A stretch of DNA of 64,000 bases from Echiichthys vipera (lineage: Eukaryota; Chordata; Actinopteri; Perciformes; Trachinidae), in contig OY829650.1 in the NCBI GenBank assembly GCA_963691815.1, positions 33,853,077 to 33,917,076 of the forward strand, written 5' to 3'. Both the position numbers and the translations under genes were made by a program. The first letter of the stretch is position 1. Every line of letters begins with the position of its first letter. Positions 34,309 to 45,275 of the stretch are shown here, piece by piece. The notes beneath the pieces are model-generated. The model had not been told where the DNA came from and did no database searches. It saw nothing but the letters and a program-made list of their open reading frames with translations.

Positions 34309-35171
34309 GTGGTGGGGAGGGGTTGTAGTTCGGTGGGCTGAGGATCTCGTCTCTGTTTTTCGCAGATGATGTGGTCCTGATGGCATCGTCGGTCAGTGAC
34401 CTTCAGCACTCACTGGATCGGTTCCCAGCCGAGTGTGAAACGGATGGGATGAGGATCAGCATCTCTAAATCTGAGGCCATGGATCTTAGCAGGAAACCGG
34501 TGGATTGCTTACTCCAGGTAGGGAATCCTTACCCCAAGTGAAGGAGTTCAAGTACCTCGGGATCATGTTCACGTGTGAGGGGACGATGGAGCGTGAGTTT
34601 GGCCGGAGAATCGGAGCAGCGGGGGCGGTGTTGCAGTCGCTCTACCGCACCGTTGTGAGGAAAAGAGAGCTGAGCCGGAAGGCAAAGCTCTTGATCTACC
34701 GGTCAATCTTTGTTCCTACCCTCACCTATGGTCATGAAAGCTGGGTCATGACCGAAAGAACGAGGTCGCGGGTACAAGCGGCCGAAATGGGTTTTCTCAG
34801 GAGGGTGGCTGGAGTCTCCCTTAGAGATAGGGTGAGAAGTTCAGACATCCGTGAGGAACTCGGAGTAGAGCCGCTGCTCCTTAGCGTTGAAAGGAGCCAG
34901 TTGAGGTGGTTCGGGCATCTAGTAAGGATGCCCCCTGGGCGCCTCCCTAGGGAGGTGTTCCAGGCACGTCCAGCTGGGAGGAGGCCTCGGGGAAGACCCA
35001 GGACTAGGTGGAGAGATTATATCTCCACACTGGCCTGGGAACGCCTCTGGATCCCCCAGTTAGAGCTGGTTAATGTGGCCCGGGAAAGGGAAGTTTGGGG
35101 TCCCCTGCTAAAGCTGCTGCCCTCGCGACCCGACCCCGGATAAGCGGATGAAGATGAGATGAGATGAGATG
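34309..35171 (+). mobile_element. 5'-truncated RTE/Rex3-like LINE, better preserved copy
   Basis: Starts within the reverse transcriptase (FADDVVLMASSVSDLQHSLD, containing the catalytic ADD) and, after a frameshift near 34515, runs open from 34544 to 35143. The later part shows KEFKYLGIMFTCEGTMEREF, LLIYRSIFVPTLTYGHESWV, GFLRRVAGVSLRDRVRSS, SQLRWFGHLVRMPPGR and GRRPRGRPRTRWRDYIS, ending in a stop. The element then ends in ATGAAGATGAGATGAGATG repeats rather than poly-A. It has 13-bp target-site duplications. Compared with the copy at 2683-3181 it is longer and has fewer lesions. One shared frameshift aside, it looks fairly recent. Confidence 0.9.
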
Positions 35172-35184
35172 AGGACTATCATTG
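35172..35184. repeat. Target-site duplication, right copy (second Rex3-like insertion)
   Basis: Second copy of AGGACTATCATTG. Confidence 0.9.
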
Positions 35185-35901
35185 CCTGGAACCAGACAGC
35201 CCACAGACAGTTAAAACGGAGCTATCAGGCACGTAACGTTAACAGCGATGGTGGTGTGTTAACGTCAGTTTCTAAGTTTAATGGAGAGACTGTTGGTAAC
35301 GTTAATGTAGGGACAGATGCACCTACAGTTACAGAGCTGTTAGTGTTGTAGATTCAGAACAAAAACATGTGCATTTACTCGGCTATCTAGCATGAACTGT
35401 TGACTGTACATGTTGTATAGTAAACAGGTGTATCCACTCCACTTACATGTAAAATAACACCACTGAGTATAATGCAGTCAGAAACAACTCTACTAGTCCC
35501 TCTGACCTCAATGATAATATTATATGAAAATCTTAATGACATAATGTGATGAACTCATCTCAGTAAAGCTGGACTTCAAACACCTCAAATACGATTCAAT
35601 TGCAGACTCATATAAAACAATAAAGTTAAATCATCTCTATAACAGTTTGAACAAACACATTATAAACGTCATGCATATTGAATTCATTGCAGGGCCCTTG
35701 TGTTTGACTACATTATTTATTTATTGTCAGTGTTTAATGCAACAGTTTTATCAGAGTGGTAGTGATCCCCTAATCTACAAAACACAAAAAAATGTGTTTT
35801 GTTCTACATACTAGATTTTATTTGTATACTATATTTTCTTTACTTCTGTGTTTCTTCACAAATGATCACATTGTGAACTGCATAATGTGCTTTTTCTCCA
35901 G
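35185..35901. other. Intron-like or intergenic stretch
   Basis: No gene seen. It would be intronic if the candidate transcript at 33941-35944 is real. Confidence 0.4.
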
Positions 35902-35944
35902 TCTCCTCTCTGCAGTCCTGCTTTTAAACCACGATGGCAGCTGA
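35902..35944 (+). CDS. Candidate second coding exon of the unidentified small transcript
   Basis: After a pyrimidine-rich tract and CAG acceptor (35899-35901), the frame continues SLLSAVLLLNHDGS and stops at 35942-35944. Joined to 33941-33990 it would give a 30-residue peptide with a hydrophobic C-terminal stretch. An alternative acceptor lies at CTGCAG (ending 35915). A polyadenylation signal follows at 36411. Support is only splice-site arithmetic, so this is weak. Confidence 0.22.
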
Positions 35945-36410
35945 GAGCTTGATGGACCAGTGATGGTGACGTCTGATCGCCCTATCAAGGAGACGCTGAA
36001 TTACTGAATGTGATCTCAAAGCATGTGTTTGCTTCCTCAGCCTTCACATCGGCCCTAACAGAGTCACAGAGAGGTCTACATCACATCATCACCTCATCAA
36101 AGACAGCTGCAACAGAGAGCCGTGCTGCCTCCCCTTTCCACATCTTGCCAGAACATCACCGGGGACAGCCTGTCTTTCAAACAACATTTGTAGTTTAACA
36201 CAGGACATCAGTGTGAAAATTTACAGTTTAAGATTATTATTCGTCAAGAAAAAGTCAGAGCAAAGTCTAAAATTCATATGAATAAAAAATTGTTTTTTCT
36301 AAACATTGCAAGATGTTTGTTTTTACCTTTGTCACTATTCACGTTTGCATATTTTACTAGGTTGAGAAAAAATGTTGCATATATGTCTTGATTGTCTATG
36401 TATCTTGATC

Positions 36411-36416
36411 AATAAA
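36411..36416 (+). promoter_or_regulatory. Possible polyadenylation signal AATAAA
   Basis: AATAAA in an AT-rich stretch downstream of the candidate small transcript. Isolated AATAAA hexamers are common in such DNA. Confidence 0.25.
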
Positions 36417-36430
36417 ACATTTTTCTAATA

Positions 36431-37599
36431 ATAAAATAGTTAATTTAGGATCGTACAAATCTAATAAGAGCTATCTAGTTTTAAATGGATACATCTTTTT
36501 TTTTTTTTTAACTTTTGACCATTTGGGACATCCACATTCATTTAAAAAAAAAAAATCCAGTCTTGTGTTTTGAATTTTGCTGGTGCAGTTATACACTCTT
36601 ATTGCACATTGGTATTGCAGAATGTTTCTTATTGTTTTAACTGTAGTTCCTGAATATAAAAATACATGAATAGTTTGTATATTTTGGGATGTTGGTAAAT
36701 AGTTTCACTTCTGTATGCAGGCCTAAAATTAATGCATAAAATGTTTTTATACAGTATGACACTGAGTATTTTTGTCGATTGTCACCTAAACGGAACATTT
36801 CATAATCTAAAGTCTTCCTCCTTCTTGAAACTGTCTCCTGATAATGGACCTAGTGAAGGTAAGGGCTTTCTAATGTGCCGGCTGCAGGCCAAGCAGACGA
36901 CCTGCATCTTAGCTGTGTAATAATACTGCCTGATTATTTGGACACAATATCTACAGTTAATAATGATAGAAACATTTAAAAGGTAGATAAAGGTAATGAT
37001 GATCTTATACTTAAAAAAAAAAGTACAGAAAATAACCCAGATTCAGTTTTAAAATGGTCTTAAATTTACTGTTTTATTTATATGACACCTTTTTTAATGT
37101 TACTATTCATCTATTTAGTTGTTTTTGACTATTCAGAGATAAGTCAACCTCATATATGAAACATCAGGTATGTTACAAAACCAATGAGTTCTGGGTTTTA
37201 AAAGCTGCTGAACACTCAGCATCAGTGTTTATGTTAGATTCACTTGGTCTAGAAAATGTGATAAAGTAAAAATAATAAATGAGTTCTCTCTCCTGCCATT
37301 CGTTACAGCCCCATACACGTAGTGTAGCGGTAAATAATGAAAGTCAAGTTTGAGAGAAGCAGGGTTGTACAGAAGAAAACTGTTCACATCCAGATGAGGT
37401 GAGACGTGCCGTCCTCACGGAGCTGCGTGGACCAGGGCAGCTACTCGGCTATCCGCTGTGAGCTAAGGTTGCGTTTAACACGCAGCTAGTGATTTTGCTG
37501 AAGTACTTCCCACATAGTCCGATATACTCATCCTGCACTACCTGCACTACTAACTACCAGCAGATCTGAAATCATAAAAACATTTCTCTTTTCATGTGC
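36431..37599. other. Intergenic stretch, no gene recognised
   Basis: AT-rich, with T- and A-runs near 36497 and 36545. Nothing else seen. Confidence 0.5.
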
Positions 37600-37765
37600 T
37601 TATAGCTGAGCTCTTTTAATAACTTTAAACGTAATCTATTTTCTTTTCCTTTTTAATTCTTCTTTGCTCCTGCTTTTAACTGTGTTTTTATGCTGTTTTT
37701 AGTAAATGTTTGTCCTTATGTAAAGCACATTGAGTTGCCTTGGTATGGAATGTGTCTCGGTGTCT
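37600..37765 (+). mobile_element. L2-type LINE 3' UTR fragment
   Basis: The series TTTAACTGTGTTTTTATGCT, GTCCTTATGTAAAGCACATT and GAGTTGCCTTGGTATGGAAT resembles the highly conserved 3' end of fish L2 LINEs (the 'AAAGCACTTTGAATTGCC' type). Only the untranslated end remains. Confidence 0.6.
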
Positions 37766-37975
37766 TCAGTGATTGCATATTTTCATACAAAAAGGACACT
37801 CAACCTTATCAAAGCTGGATATTTAATTGTTGTTTGAGTGTTGTGCATTTTATGTAACCTTGATTTGGGTATCTACAGTGATCATTTACATTTGAAAGGG
37901 TTGTAAATATGGTCCTTCAAGTAAATTGCAGAACACCATAGTCAACTTTAAATAAATAAAACCAAGTTCAAAATT

Positions 37976-38300
37976 GTGGCGAGTGAAAATGCTGAGTGGC
38001 TAGTAACTTTGGACCAAACCACTTGCCACAGTTGCTGGTGTGCAAAAAAGTTAATGGCAAGCCCTGATGGCCATTCATCCAATATTTCGCTAAAGACTAA
38101 ACATGTGAACCTACTGGTGCTGCTTCAGGAGAAGTTAAGGTATAACCAAAGTCATTCATTCTCTGAGGACCATGAATGTCTGACAATCCATCCAATAGTT
38201 GCCAAGATATTTCAGTGGTGAACCAGCCGACCAACTGAGACAGAGTGACATTGCCATACCAAGAGCCATGACATCAGCATGGCTAAAATGGCAGAGCAAG
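37976..38300. mobile_element. Dispersed teleost repeat fragment
   Basis: Blocks such as TGACAATCCATCCAATAGTT, ATTTCAGTG...CCGACCAACTGA and GACATTGCCATACCAAGAGC recall a repeat widely seen in fish genomes. No ends or coding frame could be defined. Confidence 0.4.
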
Positions 38301-41300
38301 CATGAGAAAAGTGGTACATGAAAATAGGTTAAAATAAATGCTCTTAGCCTAAGTTAACCCTTACTTATGTCTAGGGCAGATCAATCAATGCTATGGATTG
38401 AACTATGTGGCAGAGTGACACGTCTTATTACAACCCCAATAAAAGAAGTTTAACTGCACTGATCGAGAAAAGGGTATTGATATGTTCACTCAAAAATCAA
38501 TTTAAGGAACAAAGAATTTTGCTTGATAATTACAGTATAATCAGCACAACAATATTGTAACTGTCAATAACTGAACGCCAGATCCTACATGAAATCATGC
38601 TTTCTCAATTGTAAAAACACAATTTTAAAATATGGACAAACACATGAATGGAAAATGATGTACAACCAGGCAACAGCTACTAAAAAACTTCAAGATAATA
38701 CTGCACAAGGAAGTTAAGTAGTTTAATGGATCAGCGTTTCTTATCTCTGAAATTGTTCTACTATAAACAGGGTAAGGTTGCATACATGTCTAATTGCCAG
38801 GATTTAATGCTCTCCTGCTGAGACCTTACTACAATATGCACTAAAAGGCATCAGGCTTTCAGCTGACAAATGGTTGCCACAATCACACTTATAGAATTAA
38901 CCAGCTTATGGTGTAAGCACACTAAGATGAGCCCAAACAACGGATGTCTATATCAAGATTAGTCAACTTATAAAACCACATAGGCAGATTAGGTGTCTAA
39001 TTCCACTGACCCTCTGAAACAAATCTGGGTTTATTATCCAAGGAGCTCCAAACCTACGACTCAAGCCAAGTTCTAACAGCTGCTCCAGTAGACAGATTGC
39101 TAAAGACCCTCTACTACCAGATGATCTGGTCCAAGCAATCCTTAACAGGCTGCATACGCTTAAAGTAATCATTTTCATTAGCTATTCACCTAATGTACCA
39201 CAGTTACCAAAGCTGTCTATTTCAATTTTAAATAACATGCAATTTAAGAAAATTCTATCATAAAATACTAAGGTTATGAATCACCTTTCTTTTGGAAGGC
39301 AAACAACAAATTTCATCTGATCTCATTACAAATCTCCACACAACATCCACAAGCGTAATGGGACATAGAGTAGTCGTAATTTACCCTGGTCCTTATTATC
39401 TTAATTAATCTTGCAAAAATAATACACAAAAAAATAACAAGCATTACATTAAAAGGAAAACCAAAAAGATGTGATGGAAAAGGTGTAGGCTGAAGCTTAA
39501 GCTTATTATTATTATATTATACCTAATCTTTAACATAGTAGATTCTAATAGGCAACTCTTTCACAAGAGAGCTGCAACAATTAGTCGATCTGTTGTCGAC
39601 TATTAAATCAATCTGCAACTATTTTGATAATCAACTAAGCAGTTTAAGTCGTTCTTTTAAGAAAAGAAAATCAAAGCAAAGTCCAACTTCTTAAATGCGA
39701 ATTTTTTCTGGTTTATTTAATCTGTGGAGATAAACTGAATATCTTTGACAAAACAATACATTTGATGACATATTTTCTGGCTTTCGGAGACACCGATTGA
39801 CATTTTTCACTATTTTCCGGTATTGCTCTAATAATTTGTGCTAATGATGCCTCTCATTAGATCTCATAGTTCTAATCAATTTAATTTATAGATTATATTT
39901 TATTTTATTATTTAAGTTCTAAAAGGAATGTATAATGCATAATGTTTATAAGCATTATAGACATAGGTGTGTAAGAAAGTGCTACCCAACTTTCTTTCAT
40001 GTAAGAAGAGAGAAAATTATGTTGAAACTGCCTTCTTTTAAAAAGTGAAAAACAATTGAGGACAGCATTGGCCGTGGCCACCACTTGTCTCAGTTGTTCA
40101 TATATAACACAAGTACTACTGCACCAGTCTCAAAGAATGGATTAGTGAGTACAGTGAGTCAATTCAATTAAACTTTATTACAGAGACATAGGTTCATATG
40201 GGTGAGTAAATAAAGAGCATGGACAAAGGAACTTCATTCTATGGTGCATATTGGCCATGATACATCCTTTAATAAAAGTTCATGAATAATCTTAGATAAA
40301 ATTTGTCTTATTCATAGAAAAATATTAACTTAAAAATTTGACATCATATGATGAATTATTTACTTACTGTTCAAATGGAACTACAGACAAAATTAATTTT
40401 GTGCTAGAAATAAATCACCCAGATGAAAAACCACCTTTGATATCCACTGGGGCATAAAACATTGCCTTTCATTAAAGGTCACTATATCAGAGCCTGCAAG
40501 CCTCCAATCTCAACCGTGCTATAACAAAGCATATTAAAACGCACATGGTGTCTGAGGGACGAGGAGTCACGAGGAGTGACATATTTTGGCACAGACGCAA
40601 AGTGATGAAGAAATGATGGGGGAGGGTTTATAACACAATGACAAATTGAAAATAACAGGTCAAAATCATAGTGGTCAATGATGCCAGTAAAGTTGCTGTG
40701 AGTGTGCCATGCCCCACGCCAACAGTGTTGGAGTTTGTTAAGTGACTGCATGCAGACTGGAGGTAGGGTGTCTGGTTATTGCACCCAGACAGACTCCAAA
40801 GCTTTATGTGCAATATGGTGTCTGTCAAATTCACAGCTGAACAGCAGGAACTTGAAACGCATCATGCAAGCGTCCAAAGAATAGTGAAGGGTGGACCAAA
40901 GTGTTGCCTAAACCCCTAGCGGCAGAGGGGGGCAGAGATGTGCGTTTGGCCGGTCGGCTTAGTCAGATTCACACTGTGATCCAGATGGCCAAAATGTTGA
41001 GGCTATTTCACAAAGTCCTTTATCTTAACATAATGGGTATTTCCTGAAATCTAGAGAATCAAGAGCAGAATATTCCTCTTTGTTCCACAAGGTCTGGATT
41101 TAGTGCACCACAATGTTGAACTACTTTGCACATTTATTGTCAGAGGAAAAAAGATCCATTTGCATAAAGAAGAATATGAGCAAAGTTAAGGGCAGTCATG
41201 GCAATATTTATTTATTGATGTAAATGAGATGCTTGACCTGACCTGAAGTGTCTATTGATAATTTAGAGAGGACATACCACACCACTGTAGCCCCAATGTA

Positions 41301-41404
41301 AAATACTTTCTTGTGATATCATGTAACTAAATCTTAAAACTTTCAAAGCCTCCTAATTATACATCTTTTTTATTTAACATGTCATTTTAATGAATCTTCA
41401 TTTA
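38301..41404. other. Intergenic stretch with one old repeat
   Basis: 39570-39830 (GAGCTGCAACAATTAGTCGA ... TATTTTCTGGCTTTCGGAGA) resembles the fish 'GGGCTGCAACTAACGATTA' repeat. 40160-40190 has a short CAATTCAATTAAACTTTATT piece similar to the start of the insertion at 25964. No gene seen. Confidence 0.45.
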
Positions 41405-41745
41405 GGTAATTTGTTAATAACAAGACTAGAAGGGCCCTCAGAGAGCACAGACCCCCACCAAGGCATGCCTTTAACAATGTTAATGCAGTGTGAATTTTCC
41501 CAGTCAGTAATTGTTTCTTTTTTCAACATCACATGAATGCAGCAAAAGTGCCCCAAAACGTGATATTAAGGAAAGTGAAACATAATTTGTGTATTTTTCC
41601 CATGATTCAGATCTGCTCTAAAATTGTATAGATTATTCTCTGGCCCATGTTACACCTTTCCACCAAGGTTCATGAAAATTGGACCAGTAGTTTTTTGTCA
41701 TAAACCTGCTGACAACTAAACAAACAGACAAGCCAAGGTCATCCA
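41405..41745. mobile_element. Dispersed teleost repeat fragment
   Basis: CTAGAAGGGCCCTCAGAGAG...CCCCCACCAAGGC at the left and CATGAAAATTGGACCAGTAG...CTGCTGACAACTAAACAAAC at the right match a repeat I recall from many fish sequences. The class is uncertain. Confidence 0.45.
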
Positions 41746-42014
41746 TGAAGATGTGTTGTTTTTTCATCCAAAAAGATTGGATCAAGATAACTAGACAACT
41801 CAGCTTTGAAAGTACCAGAGTTTGGAAAGTTACAGTTTACCCTGAATTTTCCAGTCAATCAGGGTTAATCTTTTTAATCTGACAGGTCAGAGTGATAATC
41901 TCATCAGTGTTTGACATTTAAACTTCTGCCTGAGCAAAAGGACTATACTGCACAGTTACTACTAGATACTCCTGGCAACTGTAACAGGAATGATTGGTGC
42001 AGACATTACATTTT

Positions 42015-42432
42015 AATTAGACAGGACTAGTGACAGTTAAATTAACAATAAAAGTCTTTAATAAATTAAATTGAATAATTTTGTCAAAATTAGCTACAAA
42101 TTTCCATTATGTAGAAATCAAGTTTGGTGAGGTCATTTTAACCAGAGCTTTTAGTCCTGTCCAAATGCGCCATGTCAGTAATTATTCCGGGAAATGTAAG
42201 TTAAAAAAGCATACCTTGGATAAAACTAGACCTGTCCGAATACAAAACTCTGTAGAACATAAAACAAACATATGTTGATATTCTGTCATATCCCATCAAT
42301 ACGTAGTTTCCGCATTTTGGTAGAATCAGGGATTTTTCAATCCCGTGTGAATTGGCCATTTAAATTACAGATGTCCTGAGGTAAGACTATTTTACCACAC
42401 CTCCCCACATTAAACTAGTCCTGTCCGAACAG
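42015..42432. mobile_element. Possible TIR element
   Basis: GACAGGACTAGT near 42019 is the reverse complement of ACTAGTCCTGTC near 42414. Further ACTAG..CCTGTCCGAA words occur at 42225-42240 and 42420. The boundaries are not secure and there is no transposase. Confidence 0.4.
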
Positions 42433-43149
42433 GGCTTTACATTGACAGAATCCCTTAAATTTAACTGACTTGGTGTTATACTGTGACGATTAAGTGTTCC
42501 CTTAATTATTTTGGAGCAGTTGCTCACTTATCGCTCATAAATTGTTGCAACAATTTTAGGTTTGAAACCATTTGTTACACAGATTTGGTGCACAATTTAC
42601 CCATTTTTTTTACCATATGAATAAAAACGGTCAATAACCCCTCCAAAAATACCACATTAGGAACCAGACCTTAAGGAACACCAAAGACAAATCCATGCCG
42701 TGATCTCAAAAACTGTATTTATAACAAGATATTTGGAGATTCTGCAGGAATTGCATTTTTCGGCGATTGGATTACAAGCACTTTTATTCTTGAAACTGTT
42801 CAGGAACCCCCCTATTGTCAATATACATAGGAAAGCTTTCCACCTCTGCTCTAGGTCTCTAGTTTGGGGTTGTAAAGTTTTCAAGAGGCTGTGATTATCC
42901 TCAAGGTCACAACAGATGTTATATAGTGAACTCAAGTTTCAAAAAATTCTTTATCTACAATACAATGGCTACTATGGAGACTAATATATTCACACATGAA
43001 AACAAATGGGCTCACTGAATCCACATACGTCTCAGCTTTCCAGTCAGATCCAACTTATGCAATTCAAAACTGTTTAGGGTTCCCAGAATGCAGAAATGTC
43101 CAGCTACATAATTTTAGAATAGTCCAGGATTAGGTCTAGGATGAAAATG
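42433..43149. other. Intergenic stretch, no gene recognised
   Basis: Overlapping frames on opposite strands at 42657-42935, without a domain. Confidence 0.5.
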
Positions 43150-43400
43150 AAGTGGGCAATGAAGGGGGACTCATGGATACTCATAGAACCTATTTTTATT
43201 CAGATATCTTGAGGTCAGGGGTCAAGGGATCCCTTTCAAGATAGCCATTCCATTTTTCACTCGCCAAAATTTGGTCTATCTTTGGAGTGTAATTTAGCCC
43301 CATAACCTACAGCTTAACATGTTATTGATGACATAGTTCATCTAGTTTTGTGTGATACCTTCTCTATACAACAAAAAGCAAGCCTGCTATAGCCTCCAAA
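43150..43400. mobile_element. Dispersed teleost repeat fragment
   Basis: AGATATCTTGAGGTCAGGGG, TCAAGGGATCCCTTTCAAGA and TCGCCAAAATTTGGTC resemble a repeat found across many teleosts. Partial copy with no frame. Confidence 0.5.
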
Positions 43401-44725
43401 AGACAAAAAGTCATCAAGGTGCAGGTCAAAGTTAATAGATACAATGCAGCACAGAGGCATCAACTGTCTATAAAGCAATCATCAAAACAGCAGCAGATTT
43501 ACAAATCAATGATAAAAAGCAGCTCAGGCATTCCTAGAAGCTGTCACATTTTATACTGTGCCTCGGTTCTGTTACTACTGTAAATCGGATTATGGAGGAG
43601 TGGGAGTGGTTATTGATTGAAATATGCCCCCAGGCACAGCATGTGTCCAATTTGTAGAAATTTGAGGTAGAAGTGAAAAACAAGGAGAACAGTGCAGTCA
43701 CTTTGTTAAACCCACCCTAACAAAATGCTATTATTTTCCACATGGATAATTGTGGAAATTATCATTGGCTATATATATAGATTCATTGGTTGGCCGATTA
43801 ATGGGGCCAATTAATGCCATTTAGAGTTAATCAGCATTGACTGATGCCTGCAATCAGAAGGCCAATTAACAAAAATGTCTGCAGACACAAGCCTTCCACT
43901 GGCAAAACTTGCTCATAGTGCTCAAAAAACTATGGTATGGGCGTCCACTATACCCTACTCCTTCTCCTGACACGTAAAACATTCATCAGATCTGTCGACC
44001 ACTAACTGCCATTACAGCACTGTTGTCTAGATACAAGCCAGAATGCCACTTCAATGTGTCAAATTAGGAACACATTCAACTGTGTGATTAGCCTTGGCTA
44101 TTTGCTAACCCCTCACCTCCAGGAATGAAAAATACAGCCAACACGGGTGGCCACTTGAGGCTGGTTCCAAAAGCCAGTTAATCTCCATAGACACCCCATG
44201 TTAAAATGCCCAACTTAACAGCAGATATAAACATGTTTACAACTTCTCTACTCTCTCAACTGTACAGGATGTGATTTTTTTAAATAACATGCCCGATTAA
44301 ATGATAGTAAGGCTTAAAGTTATGTATAATTAAGGGCATGGGTGCTGTAAGTGGTGGGTGGGTGCCATCCAGGGTTCATTCAGCATGTCTAAACTCCACC
44401 CACGCTCCACCTCTTTGCCTATTTTTTAGATTAGCCAGTATTCATGCACTGCCAAAATGGCAATGACCCGAGTGTCTCTTCAGAAACTATTTGTGAGGTC
44501 ATGGTGACTACATCCACAGACTATGACTGCTATGCAGGGCGTGTCTTGCCAAAAAAGTAGTGGTATTTATAATAATGCAATCAATGGCTGTATACCAAAA
44601 TGATTCTGGATGCAATTGAATAGACCTACAACCAATTAGAGCAAAACAACAAAACATGTGACGTAGTGCTGAGCCACTGACAGATATAAACAGACTTCAG
44701 TGTGTAGAGATGAGCTGTGATGGAC
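43401..44725. other. Intergenic stretch, no gene recognised
   Basis: A GGCCGATTAA/GCCAATTAA-rich patch at about 43790-43870 may be a repeat end. Nothing else seen. Confidence 0.45.
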
Positions 44726-44743
44726 ATATATGTGTGTATATAT

Positions 44744-44787
<44 letters not shown>

Positions 44788-44826
44788 ATATATATATACA
44801 TACATATATATATACATATATATATA
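44726..44826. repeat. Compound (TA)n/(TG)n microsatellite
   Basis: Alternating TATATA, TGTGTG and TACATACATA runs. The open frames over it on both strands are products of the repeat. Confidence 0.95.
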
Positions 44827-45027
44827 CAGTTCTGTATATATACAGTACACAGCATTTATAGGATATAAATATAAATATATATATTTATCCTTTTTTGTAC
44901 ACCACTTCTATGTGGCATCTAGTGTTGACCTGCTCTCTCTCCCTGAACATCCCCACACTGGAAGGGGGCATCTGGCCATAGTTTAGTTGGTATGAAAGTT
45001 TTTGATTGAATACGATGTATATTTTCT

Positions 45028-45275
45028 GGGACCCTTCTGTGTGAAGTTTACATGTTCTCCCTGTGTCTGCGTGGGTTCTCTCCAGGTTCTCCGGCTTCCT
45101 CCCACAGTCCAAAGACATGCACGTGTTAGGATAATTAATTACTCTAAATTGCCCATAGGTGTGAATGTGAGTGTGAATGGTTGTCTGTCTCTATGTGCCC
45201 TGCGATAAACTGGCGTCGTGTCCAGGGTGTACCCTGCCCCACGCCCGATGTCAGCTGGGATCAGCTCCAGCAGTG
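45028..45275 (+). mobile_element. Body of the SINE-like repeat seen at 9464
   Basis: Shares GTTTACATGTTCTCCCTGTG and TGTCTGCGTGGGTTCT with 9464-9737 and extends further (GTGAATGTGAGTGTGAATGG; GTGTCCAGGGTGTACCCTGC; GATGTCAGCTGGGATCAGCT). The tRNA-like head is missing. Confidence 0.75.

Noticed and set aside
44626..44986. Tyr-Ile-rich frames on both strands
   Set aside because: Products of the compound TA/TG microsatellite.
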